Of a stretch of DNA of 64,000 bases, positions 12,611-24,556 are shown one piece after another. Each line of letters begins with the position of its first letter. Position 1 is the stretch's first letter. A model generated the notes under the pieces. That model searched no databases. It was not told the DNA's origin and saw only the letters and a list, made by a program, of their open reading frames with translations. The stretch is from Nissolia schottii (Eukaryota; Streptophyta; Magnoliopsida; Fabales; Fabaceae). The stretch lies in NCBI GenBank assembly GCA_003254905.1, contig QANU01107957.1:62720-126719 (forward strand), given 5' to 3'. The translations under genes and the position numbers were made by a program.

Positions 12611-15229
12611 TAATATTTGATGGACAACTAATAAATACTTATTGGTGTACACGTAACATTACTCAATCACGAAACACATGAAATATTGAAAACAAAAACC
12701 AAATTGATCCCAAGTTTTCATAAAAAATAATGAATAGTAAAACAAGAAATAAAAATAAGAAACATTATATTATTGTTTTCAATGTTTCGATCGTAATTTT
12801 TTTAAAATAGAAAACACAAAAAAACATAAAATAGAACATTGGTGATTGGTCATAATAAAAATTAAGGTTAAATGTAATTTTGCATATACTTTGGGATAAA
12901 ATGTAGTTTTAACAAATTTCACAATAATTTATGCCAATTACCTTATATTTATAATCTCATGTAACAAAGAAAAATGATACAATGTCAAAATCTTTAGCCA
13001 AATTTAATTGTCAGTATAACATAACATGTATAACAACCTTCAAATTTGATAAGTGAGTCATACCACTTTATTTCTTTTAACCAATGTCATTGGTTTTTTT
13101 TGTCAAAATTAGGACAATAAATTATGACAATAAATTATGACAATCTAGTTTTACTCTGTAATAAATTACGAATAGTGTTAGTTAGGAGACTAAACTCATG
13201 AGCTTAAATATCAACTTACACACTTTGACAAAAGTCACTTAAATTTTCACTTCATATTTATCCCTTAAAATATTAAATATCATTTATCAAAATATATAAA
13301 TTAATATTTAAACTCATAAATTAAGTCTCCCAAAACATTTATCATAAATTACCCAAAGCCTTCCCTATTCGTCTACTTCTAGTGACCTGAAGAAACATAT
13401 TGATTGAATTGAACTTATCTTTTCATGTTGAAACAAGAAAAATTAAATTAAATTAAAGATATATATATATATATATTATATTTTTTTTAAAAAAAAAGAG
13501 GTTGTGGTTGTGGTGGAACCGACCCCTTGCAAAGAGGTTACATGGGGGGCTTTTAGGTCCATATCTTCACACCTCTTTAAAGCAAAGTAAAATTGATAGA
13601 TAAATTTGGTTGCATCCCCCAAAAAACCACACCGAAAAGCTACAAACAACTCCATCGTCACCATCCACACACTCAAAAACACCACACCACACCCACAGGG
13701 AATAACATTTAAAACAATTTAGGTTTTTTACCTTTAAAAGTTCCACCTAAAATTGTACCGACACGAAATTTAGGGGCCCTGGGATGTTTTCATATTTGGT
13801 CATTTTTTAAAATAATTTACTATTCAGGCCACATTACTTCTTTAACCAACCAAAAATAAAAATGAGACACATCATTATCATAATATATCATAATAATATT
13901 ATTAAGAGAGATAGACAACTTGAAAAAAAATAAAAGGAGGGGTCCATAAATAGTTAGTCAAATTTATACAAGCAAAGAAAGCACCAAGATTTGGGGCACA
14001 CGAGAGAAAAAAATGCAAAGTGTGGACCCTAGATATTATAACTTAAGCCACGTGCACTATTATTTTATTTATTTATTTATTTAGTGTTATAAATTAAATT
14101 ATATCATAGGTCACAAGGGAGAGAGAAAAAAGAATAAAAGAGAGGAAGGAGCATGTGAATATGAATGTGAATTTGATGGTAAAAGAGAGAGAGAAAGGGT
14201 GCTTGGCGTGAAGGAGATGGATGCAAAGGAAGTGGGGTTTGCTTCATTGGAAATTTATTACAAACATTATGTTAGGGAAATTAATTTTCTGTGCGTTAAC
14301 ATAGTCAACAAAAAAAAAAAAAGCTCACGAATATTATTAAATTATTTATTTATGGTGATTAATTTATAATGTGAATCAATAAAAATTAATTTCCTAAAAT
14401 GTAGAAAACTGATTTTACTTATTTAAGAGTAAATACATGCATTTACATTATTATATTATTATTTAATGTTTGGAAAGAGAGAGCGGGGAGAAAAGGGGAG
14501 ATGAATTTCTTTTCTGTCACAGAAAAAATTCAGAATCAAAGGACCCATATACACATCACCCATTTGGTAAGCTGCCAAACAAGGCAGCAGCAGGGACCCT
14601 TTCAGCCCCCTTACCCCCATATTAACAAAAATTATTACTCGCAATTACTATTACTAATAAATTTCTTAATACTAATTTCTTAAATTACTACTGCTAATAA
14701 TAATATATTTTAATTGCTATACATTAGAAATATCAAACATTTTACATTGTTATTTGATCTATTTTCTTGAATGAATGACATTTGAATTAGAAGACGATAA
14801 AGTCAAATATATGTATTAATGTGACGATATTTGATTAGATAATAATAAATAATAATTTAAGTTTAATACACTTATAATGTAAAAAATATTTTTACAGTAG
14901 TTCAATTAATTCTTTTTATTTACATGATCTTATAAGTAGTGAATATAATATATTTAATTATAGTTATTTATAATCGATTAACAATGTAAAACTCAATTTT
15001 TAGTGTAAATCATAAGTATACATCCATTAAAAGTAATCTTGTTTGAATTTGATAAAAAATTTTAAGCGATAAAACTTTCTCTAAAATTAATACACGTATA
15101 TATCCAACCTCTGATTAAAGCCCATGAATACATTCAAATTAAATTAATGTTTTATTTTGGAATAATTTTTATTTATTTATATTTGTAAAATAGTAAAACA
15201 TCATTGAATGTCTTTGTTGGAAGGAGGTG
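12611..15229. other. Intergenic and promoter-distal stretch before the RING-H2 gene
   Basis: AT-rich, with no supported gene. A G-box-type core CACGTG lies in AGCCACGTGCAC near 14047-14058, about 1.2 kb before the leader exon. GA-rich tracts lie at about 14110-14215. Sequence at 14860-15010 resembles the possible old MITE near 10350. Confidence 0.4.
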
Positions 15230-16588
15230 GAGCTGCTTCTCTCTTCCTTCAAGGCTATGACTTTTGCACACACAAAGACTCTTTCTCTCTCTCTCGGGCT
15301 GTTTTTGTAAAATTGAAGAGATTAAAGATTACTGCCCCCACCCCCTCTCCTCTTTAATCTTCTCTCACTATTTCTCATTTTCTTTTTCTTCTCTCATTCA
15401 TATCTCATTCATTTTTATTGTTATCATCACATTCATATTCATCTCTTCCTCCACCACCCCCACCAAGAAGAGCAAACCCTCTCTCTCTCTCTCTCTCTCT
15501 TCTCTTCTAACCCTTTTAATTTTCTTCACTGTTTCTTCTTCATAGGTGTGGGAAAAGGGGGAAAATAAAATCCAAAACTGAGAATAAAAAGCATCCACAG
15601 AAAAAAAAGGGTGTTTTTTTTCGTGTTATATTCTTCTTCTATCAGTTATTCATCCTCTGATTTTTCTTTATGGTAGATCGGCCTTGTTCCATTCCAACCT
15701 GTGAGTTTTCTGCACTTTTTTCCCTTCATTCTTCTTTGATCAGTCGGTGGTTTGCTTGGATTGTGAAGAAAAAGCTATAAAGTTTGGATTTTTAGGGGTT
15801 ATTTGTTATGTCCTTTTTGTTTTTTTTTTTCTTATGGGGTTTGATTGGTTTTGTTAAACACAAGGTTTTGTTAAACACAACCCTTTTGTTAAATGATTCA
15901 GGGTTGCGTTTCTGTAGATATATCTGTCATTTTTTACTTTATTTTATCTGTTTTTGGTTGTTCTGGAATTTGCTGGGTGTTAAATTGTTTTAATCCAGCC
16001 TGGTTTTGAAATGGTCTTAAACCCAATTTGCTGTTGTCAATAGTCTAGCTGATCCTGGCAAAAAAATTCACCTTTTTTCTTATGTGTTTTGTTCATATGT
16101 TCTGTGAAAAGGAGTTGACTTTATTTATCTTCTTTGAGGTATAGTCCTTTTTTTTGGGGGGGGGGGTGGCAATTTTCTTTGTGATGTTAATCTATTGGCA
16201 ATGCTGCATTAGTGGGGGGTTTTGTGCTGCAAAGGATTACTTAGTTGATAGAAGAGGATTGAGTGGTGATGGTATTTGTGATGTTTGGGAAAAATGGTTA
16301 CCTCTGCTTCATCCTGAGCTTTAGGGCTTTTGAAAGCTTTTAGTTCCATGTTGTGTTTGTTGATGTCTGTGGCTTTCTTTTCTGTGTGCACAAAGGATTA
16401 TTTGTTTGATTAATTTTTGTGCTATAATGTAGAATTTGTGTTTGACAATGCCTAATGAGCGCTTTCATGTTTTGTTGAACACAGGAACTGCTGAGCACTT
16501 GGTGCATCCTCTTGCTGCTTTGGATTGAAATTTCTTTTGTACGCTATACCTTTTTATTTGAGTTGGGAAAATTTAGAAGATTCCCTCA
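15230..16588 (+). promoter_or_regulatory. 5' leader of the RING-H2 gene with a leader intron
   Basis: A CT-rich leader exon (including a CT microsatellite at 15477-15500) ends at 15700 before the donor GTGAGT. The likely acceptor is ACACAG ending at 16484, giving a 784-bp leader intron and a second non-coding exon 16485-16588. The transcription start cannot be fixed from sequence, so 15230 is approximate. An upstream ATG at 15670 opens a ten-codon frame that is closed by TGA formed exactly across the splice junction. An unusual G11 run lies in the intron near 16156. Confidence 0.55.
15477..15500. repeat. CT microsatellite in the RING-H2 gene leader
   Basis: Uninterrupted CT repeats of about 12 units within the pyrimidine-rich 5' leader. 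Confidence 0.85.
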
Positions 16589-19500
16589 ATGCAAGGACAG
16601 AGAGGTACAATTGGTTCGTTGCCTGAAACCCTAGAATTTGACTGTGGATCAACTTCGAGCAGTGCGGCGGCGGTCAATCCGCAGATTTGTTGGAGTACTA
16701 TGCGGAATTCTGCGGAAAACCGAATGCCTGAGTATGTACTTCCCCCCGGTGATGTAAACCCGTCTTACATGAATCCTATGAACCATGGATGGCAGAACTT
16801 GAGTGGATGGAGCTTAGGTGAGCCGAGTTCCAGTAATGCACCAAATGAGGTTAACAACAACAGTGAGCAGAAAAGAGAGCTAGGATGGTCGACTTCGATA
16901 GGTGCTGGTGCTGCTACGGCTGGTTCGAGACAAGAAGAGAGGCGCTTTGAACCAACCATTCCTGTCCCAATGTGCAGCCTCAATACAAGTCCTATGTATT
17001 TGCCCGACTCGAATTCTCATTTTGTGTCCCAGAATCTCAACTTAAATGCAGGCTTAGCAGACGGTGGTGGCGGCATCGTTAATAGCCATAATGTGGAACT
17101 TGGTAACTTGCAGTTGCAGAAGTCTAGTGGACCGGTGAATGAGCATGTTCCACCTACTATTGGTTCCAGCCCTTTGATGTTTCCTTCCGGAAGTAACGCC
17201 TTTTTGTTTGAGGGTACTGATGGCAGACCAGGAAGTTCTTCTGTAGACACTCGCCGTGTGTCCTGTAAAAGAAAGGCCGTTGGGCAATCTTCGGACGGTG
17301 GAAGTTCTAGCTACAGTCAGCATACAGATGGTAGTGCTTGGAATGCTCTCCCTGCTCAGGATTACGCAGGGAGCAGTTTTACCAGGTCTGCTTCGGCAGA
17401 ACAGGTTAGTGCAAGACTTGGCCTGAGTATGGGGGACGGAGCATCCGAAAGTGTTCCTGATTCGAATGCTGCAGGAACCTCAGAAACCTTCCAGAGAAAC
17501 TTCCGTTTGAGGCCCAATCCTTCCAGCCAACAGACTTCCGTTTTTCCATCGGCATTCCCAAACGGAAGCGTGATTAGGAATTCTGGCGTTGCTTCATCCT
17601 CTCCAATGTTGCAGCAAAGATTTCATCCTGTTGATAGTTCTCTGGACTTGAGACCGATACCACCCTTGGATGCTGTGATTCCTCAAAGCCAGCCCCTTCT
17701 AGTTCCTGTTCCGCCATTACCGAGGAATGTGCAATCATTTAGGTGGGGTGGTGCTTCTAGCTCAACAAACAACCAATCTTCGAACCCGGTTATAAGTGCT
17801 GATAGGGATAATCTACCCCAGCAAGAGGAAGGAAGCTCAAGAAGTATGCCTAGAAACATTTTAGAATACCCAATGTTTGTGCCACCGGGATCCAATGTAA
17901 GGAATTTGGTTCGGAATTCAACAACTAGAGCCCCGAGTAGTGCTAATTTAAGTATTCCAGGAAATGTTTCTTCGTCGCGTACCGGGTCGCATTCGGCTGT
18001 CAATCCACCATCTGCCTCACCGTGGGTTTCTCGTCCTAATCCTCAGCACTATCCTCGCAGGTTATCTGAATATGTTCGCCGGTCCTTGTTTCCTCCTGGC
18101 TCTGAGGCTGCTGGAGGTCCAAGCAGTGGTTATTCTTCCCTGCGTGTTCCAGACTCAAGGGCACCACCCGGATCCCCTTCATGGTTGGAGAGGCAAGGTG
18201 ATAATGAATATGCGATTCCGTATTCATTGCGATCTTTGGCCCTTGCTGGTGAAGGAAGTAGTAGACTTGTATCTGAGGTTTGTGATTTTCCCTCACTTCT
18301 CTTGCATTTCAATATTATATAATTTGTGTTAGGCATCTGGGTGATCCGCCTCTTTTTCTTTGAGAATTGAATGTTGGATCTAATAATGACTGTTTTAAGT
18401 GTGTTTGGATTAGCTTATTGTGGATTCAAAATAGCTTATAACCAAAGCTTCCTGAGACAACTGATGAAAAATAAGCGGCTCTTTTCTAGATAAAGTCGTT
18501 TACAAACATGTACTAAGTGAAAATTGATATAGTGATAGATTTTAAATTTTTTGCAATCAAACCAGGTATGATGACTGAGCAACAACCACACCAATATAGT
18601 GACTAAAGTATATCATATTTTCTTCTAGACTCTACTTTGTTAACTAGAACATATTATCACTAGTTATTACATTTGAAACTTGACCTCATCTTGCCTGTAT
18701 TTTGCCTTAACAATACTCCAAGGCCTCGGCCTAAAATATTGTCAACAAAGTTGGAATCTATGTTCATAAGAAATAACAACTAGGGAATGAATTAAAGAAA
18801 TTGTGAACCATTAACTCACTCAGCTCACACATTTGGCTCACATTGTGCGAGTTAAGGGTTCACGATTTCTTTAATTCATTCACTAGTTGTTGTTTCTTAT
18901 GAACCTAGATTCCAAATGTGTCGACACTATTTTAGGTTGAGGCCTTGGACTTGGAGTTCAGTTAACGAAAAATCCAGATAACTAGTGATAATGTTTTCTT
19001 GTTAGCAAAATAAAGAGTCTAGAAGGAAATATGATATACTTTAGTCACTCTATTGGTGTGGTTGTTGCTCAATCATCACCTGGTTTGATTGCATTGCTTG
19101 AAGTTTCTACTTTGACAAAAAATTGAAGCTTTATTTAATAATTTAGTTTTAGTCACTATCTTCTTTCTACCTTCTGAAGAAAATTTCTGAGCTCTCTTCT
19201 TCTGTTTCACTATTGTTAAGTGCAGTATTTTATTTAATAATTGTTCCTTTAAAGCTGACATTCTTTTGTTGTCGTGCAGCTGCGAAATGTGTTGGGGCTC
19301 ATGCGTCGGGGTGGGAGCCTGCGATTTGAGGTTAGTTTTTATCAAAATTAATGGTGTTTGTCGACAGTGAACTGATGTTGAGCAAAGCCTTCTTGGCATT
19401 TTTCTGTCATTTATTGTGACATGTGGCTCCAAAGTGATTCAATTTTGATTCAGCTACAACGTAAAAGATATGTTTTCTTGTTGAAGTGTTTAGTGAATGT

Positions 19501-22162
19501 TGAAGTGTTTAGTGAGTGTTGACAGGTCTTATGATTTTGGTTTATTTGTAACTCTGATAAGACTTGCACATTAGGTATTTTCCGGAAAGTATTTTCTGTT
19601 CACATCTGTTAAACATTAGGGACGGGGCAATAATAATATATCCTGTCTTGAAGATAAGAGCACATTGTGTGTTTGTTTAATGTGAAGCCCTAAATTGAAA
19701 TGTTTAAATCAAGGAATATTGAAAATGGCTCCAATCAAAGTTTTGGCATCCCTTTGGTGCTTAGCAAATGGCCTGTTCAATGGTGTTCCTTTAGCTAGTA
19801 ATACAGGACTTGGTTGTTTTTTGGTATCTTTGTGAGGATGTCTTATCTACCTTCTCTTATGAAATTTGTTTTTTTTAATAAATGAAGTATAGTTGTAAGT
19901 CATGGCCTACATATGGGTAATTTACCTAATGTTTTGACATGTAAATGATATTTTGGTACAAAACCAAAGTCCATGAGGTCTAGTTGAGAAATTTGGTGTC
20001 TTAAGTGTTGGTTTCGTGAGCACGGAGGGCCCAAAATAAATTTTATACTGTTTATGCGAGGAGAAGACCAGTAAAAGCCCTAATAAAAAGAGTAGATTAA
20101 ATGGATGTCAGCTTAATAGGTAGAGGTTGATTGAGAACAAGGAAGACTATAGACCAAACCAATTCAAAAGAACTTAGATTTAGATGGCTTGTTCTAAAGA
20201 CATGGTTAATGATAGAACACAATGGTGTCGTTTGAACATGAAGCTGACTCCACCTAGTAGGAAAAGGGCTTTGTTGTTGGTATTGTATGTATGTGATAGG
20301 ACCCTCACTCATGGGTTATACATGTTTAAAAGAAAGAAGTATCAAAAGATTATTAGTGAGAAGCGAGGGAGGGAATGAGGGGTCCTAACTAATTGCTTTG
20401 GTTCAAGAGAGAGAGTAGAGGGAATAGAGAATCCTAGATTCTGAGGGATTCGGTTAGAGGGGTGGAGCACTATTTACTGGCTACTGGGTTGTAGGAGTGT
20501 AGGTAGTTAGGTAGTTAGGAAATTAGTGGCGTGAGCTCCTTGAATTGCTCAGTAGCATTTGAGTAATGCTTTGGAGACCTAACTCAGCAACCTACTTATC
20601 AACTAGGCATTTTTCCTTCATATTTTGTCCCTAAAAATGCTTAGTGTCATTTATAGAAGTGGGTAGGTTGATAAGTAGGTTAATGAATTAGGTCTCCCTA
20701 AGCATTTTTCGTAGCATCTTCATTTTCTTATGTTACTAGTCACTTGTAATATACAGACTGATCATTTGGTTCAGCTCTGTTCCATCAAAATACAAGGGTT
20801 CCTTGTTTCTTTTTTGCTGTTCTATCACCACCCTGTCGCCGAGTAAAATAACATAAAAATATATACGAACTGTTATCTGTTTGTTTATATCTCATTTAGG
20901 TTGTGTCCGAGCTATTGACTTGATACATTTATGCTAAGTTCATGCTGTAAGACTTGTGCCTTCATTTTCTTGTAGGATGTTATGATCCTCGACCAATCGG
21001 TGTTTTCTGGAATTGCTGATATGCATGACCGACACAGGGATATGCGACTTGATGTTGATAACATGTCCTACGAGGTAAAATCTTATTTCCTCTTCTTGAT
21101 GTTGATAACATGTCTTACGAGGTAAAAACTTATTTCCTCTTCTGGATCCAATAATATGCTTATACTAATACATGTATGCTTCTTAGTGTGTTTGGTTTTT
21201 CATTTCAAGCCATCAGAATCGATTCTGGCATGCCAAAAGTGAGTATTTTTTACTTCTCCAACCAGCTAGAATCGATTTTGGCACCTCCCACACCAAGAAT
21301 CCAAACAGTGTGTTTTGTCCCTTGCTTATATTTAAGTTGATATAGACGTGGTTTATGATGGGACACAATGGTGTCATTTGATGCATGTAGCCGACTCCAC
21401 TTAGCGGGAAAAAGCTTGGCTGCTGCTGTTGTTACCACTGCTTATATTTTTAAGCTGATGTTTCATTTTAAGAGAGTTTCTCATCACTTGAACGTTAATG
21501 CTTTTGAATGTAACAGGAATTGTTGGCTCTGGAAGAGCGCATTGGAAATGTGAGTACCGGATTGAACGAGGAATCCATTTTGAAGCTCTTGAAACAGAAG
21601 AAGTATTCAGTTGAAACCGGATCCCAGGTTGAGGCTGAACCCTGCTGTGTTTGTCAGGTAAACTTTTGACATGTTAGGCCTTGTTTGGGAACAACTTGTG
21701 TCTAAGATATAACCTTTTCTTTAAAAAGCTGTCTTCGAAAACTTTCGATTATGAGAAATTCTTATGTGATCATGGAGTGTCATGCTAGATACGTTTCAGA
21801 CCACACAATAAATGACATTTCAGCCTTTACCTCAGAAAGGCTTACCACTTAAAGTTGAAATGTCATTCATTACGTAGTCTGGAACATATCCAATACGGTG
21901 CTCCATAACCATAGAAGAATTTTTCTTCGATTATAAGCTGTTTTGAACCCAAAGTAAGCTTTGTCCGAACGCTCATGTATTCTCCAGCCATGCACATGTG
22001 GATCTTATCGCTTGAATTATATTTGTGCAGGAGGAGTACAACGATGGGGAGGATCTTGGGTCGCTGGATTGCGGGCATGACTTCCATACCGACTGCATTA
22101 AACAGTGGCTGATGCGCAAGAATCTGTGTCCTGTTTGTAAGACGACGGGCTTGGCGACATGA
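16589..22162 (+). CDS. RING-H2 E3 ubiquitin ligase, RHG1A/HIP1/MBR-like
   Basis: Probable E3 ubiquitin ligase that passes ubiquitin from an E2 to target proteins. Five coding exons fit the frame without a shift: 16589-18277, 19280-19330, 20976-21074, 21517-21657 and 22031-22162, all with GT-AG introns in phase 0, giving 703 residues. The N-terminal 563 residues, in one exon, are low-complexity and rich in Ser, Pro and Asn, starting MQGQRGTIGS. Residues 564-660 carry the conserved stretch LRNVLGLMRRG before the RING. The C-terminal RING-H2 has all eight ligands: C656, C659, C674, H676, H679, C682, C693 and C696, with W686 at the E2-contact position. Length and layout match plant RHG1A/HIP1 proteins and the related MBR1/2, which act on Mediator subunit MED25; which of these it corresponds to is not certain. 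The start is the first ATG after the leader splice and lies in the family's usual N-terminus. Without the intron 18278-19279 a short alternative end would follow residue 563. Confidence 0.9.
18552..19093. mobile_element. 542-bp foldback element in an intron of the RING-H2 gene
   Basis: The left arm starts TGCAATCAAACCAGGT and the right arm ends with its reverse complement. The arms match, with scattered differences, over about 260 bases each: CCACACCAATATAGTG against CACTCTATTGGTGTGG, CTTCTAGACTCT against AGAGTCTAGAAG, and TTCATAAGAAA against TTTCTTATGAA. The spacer near 18815-18850 is only a few tens of bases. It has no coding capacity, and no clear target duplication was seen. Confidence 0.8.
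20208..20285 (+). mobile_element. Non-LTR retroelement 3'-tail-like fragment
   Basis: The segment runs from GATAGAACACAATGGTGTCG through GCTGACTCCACCTAGTAGG to GGCTTTGTTGTTG. It resembles the widespread plant tail motif ending in GGGATAAGGCT plus TTG repeats, which I associate with LINE- or SINE-type retroelements from memory. It lies in the second coding-region intron of the RING-H2 gene. Confidence 0.4.
21048..21141 (+). repeat. 47-bp tandem duplication spanning an exon end and its splice donor
   Basis: Copy 1 (21048-21094) and copy 2 (21095-21141) differ at two positions. Each contains the exon end TACGAG followed by the donor GTAAAA, so the donor after 21074 is repeated after 21121. Using the second donor adds 47 nt and shifts the frame. 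Confidence 0.9.
21351..21436 (+). mobile_element. Second non-LTR tail-like fragment
   Basis: The segment runs from GGACACAATGGTGTCATTTG through GTAGCCGACTCCACTTAGCG to a GCT/GTT-repeat end. It is clearly related to 20208-20285 and sits in the next intron of the same gene. Confidence 0.4.
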
Positions 22163-22559
22163 GACTTTGTCGCATGATTCTCGGGCAAGTCATTCTATCT
22201 TACTAGAAAGATGAAGACAAAAATTGGCACAATTAGGGGACAGGAAAATTCTGGTTAATTGAAAAGCTGGATTCTCTAGTTCTTTTTGATGCTAAGTGAA
22301 CCCTTAGCCAAATTTCTTATTAGCATTTTTTTTTGGGTTATATTTATCTTTTAATCCCCAATGATCTCCCGGTTAAGGTGACACATGAGATGATTGGTGT
22401 GGATATGATGGATCATTTCTTTAAACTCTTAGTTGATGATAAAGTTTGTTTTTTACATTTATGGAAATTTTTTACATTGCTTATATTGTTCGGTATTTGA
22501 TTTATTTTATGGTATGATTGATATATATAGGTTGAACTGTTAGGGGGAAAATAGCATAA

Positions 22560-23910
22560 GAAAATAGTTTAGGGTAAATTGCAGAGACCACATTTGAGGT
22601 TTGCTAAAATTGCACATCACCCTAGATTACGAAAAAATTGCACTTTTTCATTGTGATTGATCATCAATGATTTATTAGGTTTTTGTTTTTATTGTGTTTT
22701 GTTTTCAAAAGCTTGTGAAGGAAATTGTGAAAATAGTGAAAACAATAAAATATTGTTTCTTGTTTCAAGATTTTGTGACAGGAAAAAAATGAAAATGAAA
22801 AATTCAACAAATTATCAATGATTAGTTGTAATAAAAAAATTGGTGGAGTGTAATTTTAGCAAACTTCAAGGGTGGAGGGTGGTGTGGGTAATTTATTCAA
22901 TAGTTTAATTGCATGAGAGAAATGGATGTAGTGGATTCAACTTGGATATTATTTACCATGACTCATAATCCTTAAATGTCCATTCCTCTGTCCATGTGTA
23001 TGAGTAGCCCTCCCAGTAGAAAACATGGGAGTCGAAAGTGAAATTTTTTATCTGAGATAAAGTGTGATATTTTACCATTAATATCCTTATTACTTATATT
23101 ATGTGTAAATCTTATATTCTTAATTAATGGTGAGAGATCACACTTGATCTTGTATGATGAGAATGTCACTCCTGAAAACATAATGGTAATTAGGGTTTAG
23201 TGCCTAACATAAGTTGACTACTTGCATGTTTGGTTTTTGCTTGTGAAGAACTTCAAACCCATGATTTTGGACAATGCACGAATGGTTCATTTGTCCCATC
23301 AGAAAAATTGTATCCAAACAAGCACTATGTTAGCAAGAGATGACTTTCTCGTATAAGATTTTTACGTTGTCATGTACATATTTTCACAGTTTCACTGTTA
23401 ATCAAGAACGTGGGGCTAGGCAACGATGGTGATAATTTATGTATGGTTAGACTACGAAAATTTTTGTGTAAGAGGATTCAATGTTATGCAAAATGAATGT
23501 TTGGTAAAAAAGGTAAGCTGTTTCGGCTATGTTACATGTTGGGCTTCTGCATCTCATGTTAATTTTTAATTTTCAAATTGGTTAAATGCTAATTTAATTT
23601 TTTAAAGATGTTTCGATCAGCTAAGTGGTATAAAATGTCAACTTAGTCATTAAAAATGTTAATGTAGTGTTTGAAATTTCAAAACTTGTCCTTGTCAGCT
23701 CTTGCAATAATTTTAGAAATTAAATTGACACTTTATTTTTTTGTCAAAAATAGGGACTAAATTGAAACTTAACCCTTTTAAAATTGTTCCAAAATAGTAG
23801 GGTCAATTAGGTCCTTCAAGCCAATCTACCATTATGAAGTACATTTTCATTTTGGTATTTGCATTCTGACAAAGATTCATATTATTGATATTTTGCAGTT
23901 TTATGTTGTG

Positions 23911-23961
<51 letters not shown>

Positions 23962-24069
23962 AGATAGATAGATAAAACCTTTTTGGTCGGTACTTGTGAA
24001 ATGTTTAATTTGATCCTCTATTTTTTAAAAACGAGTAGTGTTGTGCACTAAAATTGGTGTAGACACTAA
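22560..24069. other. Intergenic stretch downstream of the RING-H2 gene
   Basis: After the 3' UTR (roughly to 22550) the sequence is AT-rich with no supported gene. It contains the TA microsatellite at 23912-23958. Confidence 0.5.
23912..23975. repeat. TA and GATA microsatellite
   Basis: (TA) repeats of about 23 units at 23912-23958 are followed by four GATA units to 23975. Confidence 0.95.
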
Positions 24070-24328
24070 TACCTCATTCCTCAAATGAGCTAATTTAAAA
24101 ATTGTTATCAAATTAAACCATTTTTTCTATAAAGGGAATCGATTTAAATCAACTCTTGCTTTATTTTTATTTTTATTTTTTTAAGCAGGATTCGATTCAA
24201 ATCGACTTTTGTAATAATTTTTTTTAAATAAGAGTCGATTTGAATCGACTCCTAAAGAAGTCTGTTTGAATCGACTCCTTTGGGAGAAAAATCTAAAAAA
24301 TGTTTTTCTCATTGTGTACCAAGTTTTA

Positions 24329-24556
24329 GGAGAAAAGTAAGATTTCATTGTATGATATATGTTTATGGCTGTTTATGGATGACTTGTTAATTGTTACATC
24401 GCTTTTTGTTTAGTTGTTGTTACTAACTTTATTCTTTAGGAGGAAAGTAAGGTTTCGTTGAATGATATGCGTGTTTACGGCTTGTTCATGGATGTGCTTT
24501 GTTATTACTTGTTATGTCGCTTTTTGTTTAGTTGTTGTTACAAATTTTATTCTTTA
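24329..24556. repeat. Tandem duplication of about 110-118 bp
   Basis: The block starting AGGAGAAAAGTAAGATTTC near 24329 and running to GTTGTTACTAAC is repeated from about 24439 (AGGAGGAAAGTAAGGTTTC) to GTTGTTACAAAT near 24556. It lies just inside the left arm of the long-inverted-repeat element. Confidence 0.75.
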
